Shown here: one piece after another, positions 1 through 6,865 of the stretch
How positions within the stretch are numbered: the first letter of the stretch is position 1
How the letters are laid out: every line of letters begins with the position of its first letter
Assembly: GCA_029245125.1 (NCBI GenBank)
Contig: JAQWPZ010000273.1
Coordinates: 1 to 37,924 of the forward strand
DNA: 37,924 nucleotides
Direction: 5' to 3'
Source: Rubripirellula sp.
Lineage (GTDB): Bacteria; Planctomycetota; Planctomycetia; Pirellulales; Pirellulaceae
Made by a program: the position numbers and the translations under genes
Notes under the pieces: model-generated
Seen by the model: only the letters and a program-made list of their open reading frames with translations
Told to the model about the DNA's origin: nothing
The model's database searches: none

Positions 1-289
1 CAGCTTCCTCGGCAATTTTCTCCATCAGGCGATGCCCTTTACGGCCAAGGTGATGAGAGCGACACAACTCATTCAGCATTCCGTACGGGGTGTTGACGAT
101 CGCTGGCGCACGATCCCACCACTTGTAAATTGCGATGCCGAGTCCGACCGCAATGACAGGGATCAACAGCCACCAAAATCCAGATTTATCGACGATCGCA
201 GCTTCTTCGCGATATTGAAGGCTGACCTCCGCCATGTGGGTTTCGGCAAGCAGCAAAACAGTTAGCGGGGAGATGGTTATGGCGGACAT
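1..289 (-). CDS. Hypothetical membrane protein, 5' part only (runs off the left edge)
   Basis: The reading frame is open from an ATG at 289 to the window edge and gives about 96 residues. One clear membrane helix, rich in W, L, I, V and G, lies at about residues 38-57. It is followed by a basic, His/Arg-rich stretch with the pattern NELCRSHHLGRK, which is typical of planctomycete hypothetical proteins. The segment before the helix is polar, so the protein is probably anchored with its larger C-terminal part in the cytoplasm, though the C-terminal part is missing here. An in-frame ATG at 235 is an alternative start that would remove the weakly hydrophobic first 18 residues. The gene starts 31 bases after the HEAT-repeat gene stops, on the same strand, so the two are probably co-transcribed. 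Function unknown. Confidence 0.6.
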   Translation of the reverse strand, partial: MSAITISPLTVLLLAETHMAEVSLQYREEAAIVDKSGFWWLLIPVIAVGLGIAIYKWWDRAPAIVNTPYGMLNELCRSHHLGRKGHRLMEKIAEEA

Positions 290-320
290 GGCTTGGATCG
301 TACGTGGTGCAGGTGTTTGA

Positions 321-1865
321 TTAATTTGCAGAGGCGACTTTTTGGCGTTTTTGAATTGCTTCGATTGCAGCATCTTTGACAGGGCAGTCGGGCAGTTCGG
401 TCATTTGCTGCAGTAAGCCCAGCGTTACTTTCCCGTTTGCCGATCCCATGGCCTGGGCGGCCTGCATGCGGGCTTCCTGATGGTCCTGTTGGGCAATCCG
501 CTCAAATGAGTCGGACAAGCTGTCGACTGCAGCTAACGCGTCGGCCATTGCAATGGCTTGAAGTCGATGATTAAGAACCGGATGTCGCAACGCACCACGG
601 ACTCGCTCGATCGTGTTGGGATCAATTCGCTGAACAACACTGCCTAACCGGCGACGACTGCGCGGACGAAGTGATTCGAAGCGTCCCAGCATTTGATCGG
701 CGTGCAATGGCCTGAGGACCCGTCGCACGCTATCGACCAAAACTGGGTCAGGATGATCAAGTAAATCGATGAGGCGTTGCAAAAGGTTCGCATTTTGATC
801 GGCGAGGATTTTCTGTTCATCGCCGTCGGCGAGTGGAAGTGCAGCCCGCATCCAGAGTTCTGCATCAGGAATCTCGCACTGCGTCATCGCGAAGGTCGCC
901 GCGGCATTCACACCTTGACCACCCCGTTGAACGGAGCCGACGACAAAATGAAGCATGTCGATTACATCTCCACTTGCGGCAATATAACTGTGTATTGCGG
1001 CAGCGCGATGTTCTGGTGCGATATCATCCAGAATCGCCTCGCCGCCGCGAAGAGATGCTGGAATTCCCAGCTCACGCAGGTTTCGCAGCAGTGTGGTTGA
1101 TGGGTCGGCAGTAATGGTCTCGAGCAACGCATCACGAAAGTCGGCATCTTCGCGCGCTTTGATCAGTTCACCGATCTGCGGATCGAGTTTTCGCCGGCGG
1201 ATGAAACCTGCCAATAAATCAATGACTCTCGGGTGAGTGCTCTGGTGCAGACGTTGGAAGATCCGTTGATGGGTTTTTGATTCGCTGGAGAAACACCGTC
1301 GCAAATCACCATCTCCCCACTCACTGATGGCAAGAAAAGCATCGATTAGGTCATGGTTTCGATGCATCGAAAAGCGACCGATGGATTCAAGTAGCTGGCT
1401 CCGAGCAGGTTTGCGAACCGTTGCTTGGTCTCGATCCTGCCGAGCCTTCAAGCCAAGCGGTTCAACAAGAGTGAGAACGATGCCCGTGGCCCGCTGTTTA
1501 ATTGTGTCGGAGACGCTCGATTCTGAGAGCACGATCAATTGAGGAAGCACATCGAAGATTTGCAGGAACTCGGCGGCATCCAGTGCCGACTGAAGGTTGT
1601 CGTTATTGGACTCTAAGGCTAATGCAACCGCAGGCTGTATCCACTTCTTTTTCCGCTCTAGGGTGCTGACATCATCTGCTTGCAACTTGCTCCAGTTTTC
1701 CAGAACAAGTTCGGGACCACGCTTTTCAGGTCGTGCGGTAATTGCAGCCAAGGCGGCACGGCGAGTGCTGGCGTTCTCGTCATCGAATGCTGCAACCAGC
1801 ACCTCGATTGCTGCCGCGTTTCGCGTCAATTTGAGCGTTTCGAATGTTGCTTGTAAGCCCCGCAT
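321..1865 (-). CDS. HEAT-repeat domain protein
   Basis: A 514-residue protein made almost wholly of paired amphipathic helices with the Ala/Leu/Arg spacing of HEAT or ARM repeats. Clear examples are at about residues 18-50 (EVLVAAFDDENASTRRAAL), 365-395 (LIDLLDHPDPVLVDSVRR) and 425-490. No signal peptide or membrane helix is visible, so a cytoplasmic scaffold or partner-binding role is likely. The start is the ATG at 1865, preceded on the minus strand by a purine-rich CAGAGGG about 5 bases upstream. The downstream neighbour is the truncated membrane protein, and a peripheral complex with it is possible. HEAT folds do not reveal a partner, so no specific function can be given. Confidence 0.7.
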   Translation of the reverse strand: MRGLQATFETLKLTRNAAAIEVLVAAFDDENASTRRAALAAITARPEKRGPELVLENWSKLQADDVSTLERKKKWIQPAVALALESNNDNLQSALDAAEFLQIFDVLPQLIVLSESSVSDTIKQRATGIVLTLVEPLGLKARQDRDQATVRKPARSQLLESIGRFSMHRNHDLIDAFLAISEWGDGDLRRCFSSESKTHQRIFQRLHQSTHPRVIDLLAGFIRRRKLDPQIGELIKAREDADFRDALLETITADPSTTLLRNLRELGIPASLRGGEAILDDIAPEHRAAAIHSYIAASGDVIDMLHFVVGSVQRGGQGVNAAATFAMTQCEIPDAELWMRAALPLADGDEQKILADQNANLLQRLIDLLDHPDPVLVDSVRRVLRPLHADQMLGRFESLRPRSRRRLGSVVQRIDPNTIERVRGALRHPVLNHRLQAIAMADALAAVDSLSDSFERIAQQDHQEARMQAAQAMGSANGKVTLGLLQQMTELPDCPVKDAAIEAIQKRQKVASAN

Positions 1866-2254
1866 AGGACCCTCTGATTCAGTTCCTCGGATTTCCGGGA
1901 TGGGCTACCTGCGTCACTTCGAACGACTGCGGCCGCACATCTTCACCATTCCTACGGGAAGGGTAGCTTGCTAATGGGGGGGGCAAGTTTGGTGGGGACT
2001 TTCCGGATATTCCGCTAAGCTGCAGGGTGAGGAAGCCCCGGAAAATCGGCGTAACCCTTCTAACCTACTTCCTGAGGTCGGGCACAAAAATGCCGCCTGG
2101 ATGCCTGCTTGGGAGACACGATTTCCATCTATAATGCGGGTCCACTCCGTCGCAGCAGCCCCAGAGGCATTATTTGTGTCTCACGCTCCTTGGGGAAACG
2201 CTGCCACGTGTGTTGGCCGAATGATTCATGCTCGCCTGTTGAAACAATCTGATC
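1866..2254. other. Intergenic region between divergent genes
   Basis: 389 bases without a convincing gene. It separates the minus-strand HEAT gene from the plus-strand small gene, so it should hold promoters for both. The only recognisable element is a TATAAT box at 2130-2135 facing right. A run of eight G at 1976-1983 is present. I see no strong inverted repeat. Confidence 0.5.
2109..2135 (+). promoter_or_regulatory. Candidate sigma-70-type promoter
   Basis: There is an exact TATAAT at 2130-2135, with TTGGGA (4 of 6 to the -35 consensus) at 2109-2114 and a short 15-base spacer. It lies about 120 bases before the small gene at 2255. The -10 box is preceded by C, as are the other CTAYAAT boxes in this window (see findings). 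The match is by eye only. Confidence 0.3.
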
Positions 2255-2515
2255 ATGCACACAGCTACGCAAATATTGGAAAATGAATTTTTAGAGGTTC
2301 GAGCCAAGTTGCTTGAGGTTGCTGCGACTTTGGACCGAATTGATCGCTCCGTGGCGGAATCCGCGCCACTGGACACGGGGGCACAGTCCTCCCGCAATCG
2401 CGTTGATGAGGCGATTCGAATTTTGCTTGAGGAAGGTCCCGACCGCGCTGAGCAATTACAGCGTTTTTTTTCCCACGAATACGAGAAAGACTGGCGTCGC
2501 GATATGGAAATTTGA
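2255..2515 (+). CDS. Small conserved-looking helical protein
   Basis: 86 residues, strongly charged and predicted to be all helical. The N-terminal half (residues 8-33) has heptad-like Leu/Val spacing (FLEVRAKLLEVAATLDRI), and a second helix covers about 46-70. It has no signal peptide, membrane helix or cysteine motif. The ATG at 2255 lacks a clear Shine-Dalgarno sequence. The stop lies 57 bases before the EboB-like hydrolase on the same strand, so the two probably form a pair. It is too short and unlike EboA to be named as such. The coding call rests on the codon pattern, the charged composition and its place between a promoter-like box and a real gene. Confidence 0.6.
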   Translation: MHTATQILENEFLEVRAKLLEVAATLDRIDRSVAESAPLDTGAQSSRNRVDEAIRILLEEGPDRAEQLQRFFSHEYEKDWRRDMEI

Positions 2516-2572
2516 TCGTTTGCCATTTGATCTTCAACACCTAGTCAACACGCGAAAGAACATTTGAGAGCC

Positions 2573-3406
2573 ATGGATTACATTGACCCGCATATTCATA
2601 TGGTCTCACGAACCACGGACGACTACGCGACGCTGGCACGAATGGGCTGCGTGGCAATGAGTGAACCAGCTTTTTGGGCTGGCTTCGATCGTGGAAGTGC
2701 CGATGGTTTCAGAGACTACTTTCGACAGTTGACTGAAGTTGAACCGAAGCGGGCAGCTCAGTTCGGTATTCAGCATTTCACTTGGTTGTGCATCAATGCG
2801 AAAGAAGCAGAGAATGTTTCTTTGTCACGTGACGTCATCGCGATGATTCCCGAGTTCATCCATTGCAAAAATGTGCTCGGCATCGGTGAAATCGGATTGA
2901 ACAAAAACACCAAGAACGAGGCAACGGTATTTTTAGAGCATCTCGATCTGGCCGTGAAGTTCGAGCAGCAGATTCTGATTCACACGCCCCATTTGGAAGA
3001 CAAGTACCAGGGGACGCGGATGATTTTGGATATGCTGTGTGACGATTCTCGGCTCGATCGAACGCGAGTTTTGGTTGATCATGTGGAAGAGCACACGATT
3101 GATGAAGTTCTGGACCGGGGTTTTTGGGCCGGGATGACTCTCTATCCAATCACCAAATGCACACCGGCGAGAGCTGTTGATATGATCGAGCGTTTTGGTG
3201 GCGAGAGGCTGCTCGCAAACTCAGCGGGTGACTGGGGCCCGAGCAAGCCGACTGCGGTGCCCGATCTTATTTTCGAGATGCGCCGACGCGGGCATTCCGA
3301 ATCATTGATTCGGAAAGTGGTTTACGAGAATCCGATCGAATTCTTTTCGCAAAGTCCAAACTTTTCTTTCACACCCCGCGATGCCGGCTCTGATCCAGCT
3401 TCGTAG
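2573..3406 (+). CDS. EboB-like TatD-family metal-dependent hydrolase
   Basis: 277 residues of the TatD/amidohydrolase superfamily. The metal-site pattern is complete: H7 and H9 in DPHIHM, E106 in GIGEIGLN, H137 in LIHTPH, H170 in VDHVEEH and D220 in NSAGDWG. The opening MDYIDPHIHMVSRTTDDY and the EPAFWAG and GIQHFTW segments resemble EboB of the eboABCDEF cluster, which in other bacteria is linked to export or maturation of secondary metabolites such as scytonemin. The substrate is unknown. ATG 2573 is preferred over the in-frame TTG at 2564 because family members begin with this segment; GAGAG lies just upstream. No eboA, C, D, E or F gene is in the window, so if it is a true EboB it is separated from the rest, at least locally. 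Membership of the superfamily is sure; the EboB label is likely. Confidence 0.85.
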   Translation: MDYIDPHIHMVSRTTDDYATLARMGCVAMSEPAFWAGFDRGSADGFRDYFRQLTEVEPKRAAQFGIQHFTWLCINAKEAENVSLSRDVIAMIPEFIHCKNVLGIGEIGLNKNTKNEATVFLEHLDLAVKFEQQILIHTPHLEDKYQGTRMILDMLCDDSRLDRTRVLVDHVEEHTIDEVLDRGFWAGMTLYPITKCTPARAVDMIERFGGERLLANSAGDWGPSKPTAVPDLIFEMRRRGHSESLIRKVVYENPIEFFSQSPNFSFTPRDAGSDPAS

Positions 3407-3487
3407 TTGGCAATCTTTTGTTGACATTTGCGAGTTCGCAAGGCTGCCTAAGCTGCAGCTGGTTTTCCCGATCGAGTTGACCAAAAT

Positions 3488-3548
3488 CGGTGATCTTTCA
3501 CCGCCTGCTACGGCTATGCCAAACGGAGTCTGGGGAGGCCTAGCCTCC
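3488..3548 (+). terminator. Two successive small hairpins, possible terminator
   Basis: CGGTGA-TCTT-TCACCG occupies 3488-3503 and GGAGGC-CTA-GCCTCC occupies 3534-3548. Each has a perfect 6-base stem. They begin about 80 bases after the EboB-like stop codon. Neither is followed by a T-run, so intrinsic termination is uncertain. Confidence 0.3.
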
Positions 3549-4217
3549 GCGGGACGATAACAACGGATGGATCGCTTCACGCGGTGATTGCACGTCCGGT
3601 CTGTCGTGCCCACCCGGATCTATCCGAGTGGATTCCGAGTCAGCCGGTGTGCTCCGGTCGTGACTGGCACTCACACCTTTGTGTGACAAGCACTTGGCGA
3701 TTGAAAGGCAGCCTGATCACGGTGTGGTAACGCAAGTTGTTTTTCAGCCAACAATCTCGGGTGATTTCCCGTTGGGGATGTTGTAACGAGGGTGTCGCAG
3801 ACATTTTTGAAACTGGCATTTGGGGTCACGCGTCTCGGGGCTTGGGTGGGGGCGTTGTGATTCGCAGGCGTGTTTGTATGCCGAGACGGCGTTTTCTCAC
3901 ATTGGCAATCGGTTTTACAACAGCATTCATGTTGTGGCATTCGCCGAGGCTGAGTTTCAGCGAACAGCGAAATTTGTAATCGTCGAAAACACGACTGCCT
4001 TGCGAGCAGTGAATGTGACGTGTGTGCATGGAGTTAGGTTTCACTTTTTGCGTCGTTGTCGTCGGACGCGAAGTCGAAGCGACAGAGACACATCTTCAGG
4101 GTCGCGTAGGAAGGTGACCGGAAGGAATCGCTAACGCAATGTTTCCACCGTTCATTCACCAACGACTGGTTTGGTTCAGGAATTCATTGCTCTGCGATTT
4201 GATTGAGCTTTCGTGAA

Positions 4218-4246
4218 CCACCTTCGGCATTGGGTTCGCCTATAAT
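4218..4246 (+). promoter_or_regulatory. Candidate promoter for the SMP-30 family gene
   Basis: An exact TATAAT at 4241-4246 lies 60 bases before the chosen ATG at 4307. The -35 position (about 4218-4223, CCACCT) matches poorly, so only the -10 box is persuasive. It shares the CTATAAT form with boxes at 2129 and 32651. Confidence 0.35.
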
Positions 4247-4296
4247 CAGATCGTCTTGTAGATGCCCTTAGCGGCTCACGCAGTTTAAACAATGAT

Positions 4297-4300
4297 GGAG
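4297..4300 (+). promoter_or_regulatory. Ribosome binding site deciding the start at 4307
   Basis: GGAG lies six bases before ATG 4307. The two upstream in-frame ATGs at 4292 and 4295 have no such site, and starting at 4307 gives a cleaner signal peptide. Confidence 0.5.
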
Positions 4301-4306
4301 TTTGCG

Positions 4307-5302
4307 ATGGTCCGAACCGTTTTCATCTGTGTTTTTATGAATTGTCTATTGTTGCAAGTCAGTAAGACACATGGCCAAGATTTGGTCCCGACTGAATCGC
4401 GTTTGGAACCGCTCAACCGAGTCGCTTTTACCGAGGGGCCAGCGTGGCATCCCGACGGGAGTGTTTTCTTTAGTGACATCGAAAACAATCGCATCATGCG
4501 CCGCGACGCAGACGGCACGTTGCAGGTCTATCGCTCGCCATCGGGTAAAGCCAATGGCTTGGTCTTTGACCTAGAGGGGCGATTGATTGCCTGTGAAGGG
4601 GGCAATCGACGCGTGACCCGCACGAATGCTGATGGATCACTTACGGTACTTGCGGAAGCTTTCCAAGGAAAGAAATTCAATTCGCCTAACGACATCACCG
4701 TCGATTCGAAGGGGAATTTGTATTTTACCGATCCGCGATATGGTGATCGCGACACGATTGAGATGTTGGATGAATCCGGGAAATCGATCGAAGGTGTTTA
4801 CCGAATTGGAACGGACGGTCGCGTCACTAGGTTGCTGGAACACCAGGTTTCTCGGCCGAACGGGATCGCGATTTCTCCTGATGATCGTTACCTGTATATC
4901 GCTGTCAATTCAAACGATGATCAAGGTTCTTACCGAGAGTTGTGGAGGTTTGAATTCGATGCGGTCCGGAATTTGGTTGCTGGCTCTGGACAGAAACTTT
5001 TTGATTGGGGATCCGATCGCGGACCGGACGGGATGGCAATTGATCAGTCAGGGCGGCTGTTCGTTACTGCGGGGCTGAACTATGCATCACCGCCGCATGA
5101 AACCGCTGGCAAGTATCGAGCCGGCGTCTATGTGATTTCTGCAGACGGTAAATTGCTGCAGACGATACCGGTTCCAATTGACATGGTGACCAATTGCGCT
5201 TTCGGTGGTCCAGATCGAAAGACGCTCTTTGTGACCGCTGGACACAAACTGTGGAGTATCACTGTCAAGGAACCAGGTTTTACACAGTGGCCCACGCAGT
5301 GA
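4307..5302 (+). CDS. Exported SMP-30/gluconolactonase-family protein
   Basis: 331 residues forming a six-bladed beta-propeller of the SMP-30/gluconolaconase/LRE family, whose known members hydrolyse sugar lactones using one divalent metal. The metal ligands of the family appear present: E43 (TEGPAW), N128 (SPNDI), N185 (RPNGIA) and D241 (GPDGMA). Blade repeats such as GNLYFTDPRYGD and DDRYLYIAV are clear. The N-terminus MVRTVFICVFMNCLLLQV ending near THGQ is a Sec signal peptide, so the protein acts outside the cytoplasm. In-frame ATGs at 4292 and 4295 are alternative starts. Planctomycetes carry many copies of this family near sugar-degradation genes, but none of those is next to this one, so the substrate cannot be named. 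The next gene starts 131 bases downstream. Confidence 0.85.
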   Translation: MVRTVFICVFMNCLLLQVSKTHGQDLVPTESRLEPLNRVAFTEGPAWHPDGSVFFSDIENNRIMRRDADGTLQVYRSPSGKANGLVFDLEGRLIACEGGNRRVTRTNADGSLTVLAEAFQGKKFNSPNDITVDSKGNLYFTDPRYGDRDTIEMLDESGKSIEGVYRIGTDGRVTRLLEHQVSRPNGIAISPDDRYLYIAVNSNDDQGSYRELWRFEFDAVRNLVAGSGQKLFDWGSDRGPDGMAIDQSGRLFVTAGLNYASPPHETAGKYRAGVYVISADGKLLQTIPVPIDMVTNCAFGGPDRKTLFVTAGHKLWSITVKEPGFTQWPTQ

Positions 5303-5433
5303 GCGGCGGTTGTTTGGCGGTTCGGTTACGTGGACGCGAAAGGATTCTTTTTCTGATCGGCTCCGAAATCCGAACGCTTGGCGGCGGCTTTGTTCCTCAG
5401 GCATGAAAACTATTCCCTTTAGCGGCTGCAACG

Positions 5434-6729
5434 ATGAACTTAAGTCGACTACTGTTCACGCTGATGATTTCGTGCATCGCACTGCATCTTGCCAAAGCTA
5501 CCGACGAAATTGAATTTCTGAACGGGGCCACGATGACCGGCACCGTGATTGAAATTCGAAAAGATGCCCAAGAATTTGATTTTGAATCCAAAATTGGGTC
5601 GAGCACATCAACCCGAACCTATCCGTTCAAACAGGTTCACGCAGTGACTTACCGCGGTAAGCGGTTTGTCTTGACGCCGAAGGCGGCGCCGGCTGTAAAG
5701 GTTCGCATCGATCGAGATGGGAATCCGATGCGTTCAAGGCGAGAGATCGACCAGCTGATTCAGCAGATTGGTTCGTCGGATCCTCCCTGGTGGGATTCGA
5801 CGCCACTGGATTTCCCCGATACCCTCGATCTCAGTTGGCCAATGAAACCGGAAGGTTCATGGAATAACCGCAAGAATATGGGGCAGTACATCTGGGACAT
5901 TATTCACCCGAACCCGTCTAGATGGCATGGTGGGGTTAAATTGGTGCACCACTGCGTGACGCTGCATGACGGGAACCGGCAGCTAGTGCAACGCGATATG
6001 AGAACGCTGGGCAGAATGTACTTTGAATTGCTGCGAGATTTTTCCCGCGCGGCCTATTGGTTGAAACGCGGCGGTGCTGAAAAAGGAAAGCACACGGGCG
6101 TGATGCTGGCGGAGTGTTTTTTCCGCTTGGGAAATCCAAAAATGGCGGGGGAGTATTTGATTTCTCGTTCGTACGATTCGGGGGCTGCGGCCCGAGCTGT
6201 CAAGCTGTACGGAAATATGGGAAGGTTAGACGAGGCGTTGGAAATGACGCAACGCATCGCGACGACCAATGCGTCTTATCAAGGATTTATCAACGCCGGC
6301 GACGCGTTGCGAGAAGCGGGACGTTTCGAGGAGGCAATCGAATACTACCAGCAAGTTTTGACTGATAAAAACTTTCGTAACGAGGATTACGAAAAACGTT
6401 TTATCGCACGAGCGAACGAAAGCATCGAAGCAATCAATCTGTTCGAACGTGTTGACATCAAGGCTGTGCACGATGGGACATATGAAGGGTACAGCACGGG
6501 ATACAATGGTCGCTTGAATGTCGCGGTCACCGTCACCGATGGAACAATCAAAGCGGTCGATGTGACGCAGCATCGTGAAAAGCAGTTCTACAGTGCGCTG
6601 ACTGATACCGAACAGGCAATTTTGAAACGACAGACGGTTCGAGGGGTGGACGGCACCAGCGGTGCTACGATCACCTCGCGGGCGATCGTGAATGCAACCG
6701 CGAGAGCGTTATCTTCGGCAACTCAGTAA
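5434..6729 (+). CDS. Exported TPR protein with C-terminal covalent-FMN-binding domain
   Basis: 431 residues. Residues 1-22 (MNLSRLLFTLMISCIALHLA) form a Sec signal peptide. A small beta domain follows (about 25-85), then helical TPR-like repeats (about 225-330, for example GRLDEALEM and AGRFEEAIEYYQQV), and finally an FMN-binding domain (about 348-431). That domain ends in D406-G-T-S-G-A-T412, the motif in which the Thr of NqrC, RnfG and NosR-type proteins receives FMN through a phosphoester bond made by the flavin transferase ApbE. ApbE is not in the window. The following gene encodes a membrane polyferredoxin, so this protein probably passes electrons to or from it on the outer side of the membrane, as in NosR or Rnf. 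The TPR part may hold a partner. The domain call is firm; the physiological substrate is unknown. Confidence 0.88.
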   Translation: MNLSRLLFTLMISCIALHLAKATDEIEFLNGATMTGTVIEIRKDAQEFDFESKIGSSTSTRTYPFKQVHAVTYRGKRFVLTPKAAPAVKVRIDRDGNPMRSRREIDQLIQQIGSSDPPWWDSTPLDFPDTLDLSWPMKPEGSWNNRKNMGQYIWDIIHPNPSRWHGGVKLVHHCVTLHDGNRQLVQRDMRTLGRMYFELLRDFSRAAYWLKRGGAEKGKHTGVMLAECFFRLGNPKMAGEYLISRSYDSGAAARAVKLYGNMGRLDEALEMTQRIATTNASYQGFINAGDALREAGRFEEAIEYYQQVLTDKNFRNEDYEKRFIARANESIEAINLFERVDIKAVHDGTYEGYSTGYNGRLNVAVTVTDGTIKAVDVTQHREKQFYSALTDTEQAILKRQTVRGVDGTSGATITSRAIVNATARALSSATQ

Positions 6730-6865
6730 ATAACACAGCAACCAATCCAGGTGAGTGGGAAATCGTTGGCGGTCGATTTCGGTTCCTTTCGATTTCTGTT
6801 AAATGATGGTGAGATGACGCTCGTCCATTCAATGCAACTAACAAAATCAGCCCGGGTTAGACCGT

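Larger units (their letters stand above)
3407..4306. other. Long intergenic region without a convincing gene
   Basis: About 900 bases. It starts with two hairpins (3488-3503 and 3534-3548) and carries a small TCACAC-CTTT-GTGTGA hairpin at 3671-3686. Several short frames are open, but none has recognisable domains or a good ribosome site. One 33-codon frame at 3878-3979 has a signal-like start (MPRRRFLTLAIGF) and could be a tiny gene or the remnant of one. A TATAAT box sits at 4241-4246, close to the next gene. Confidence 0.5.

Noticed and set aside
2255..2515. EboA
   Set aside because: EboA proteins are much longer and have a different pattern; 86 residues of simple helices are not enough to support the name.
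3671..3940. Minus-strand 89-codon open frame in the long gap
   Set aside because: Composition is rich in Cys, His, Pro and Thr without any pattern, no ribosome site is visible, and the neighbouring frames are open as well. It looks like chance.
3820..4134. Plus-strand 104-codon open frame in the long gap
   Set aside because: No domain, signal or family likeness; an Arg/Ser-rich end typical of chance frames in this base composition.
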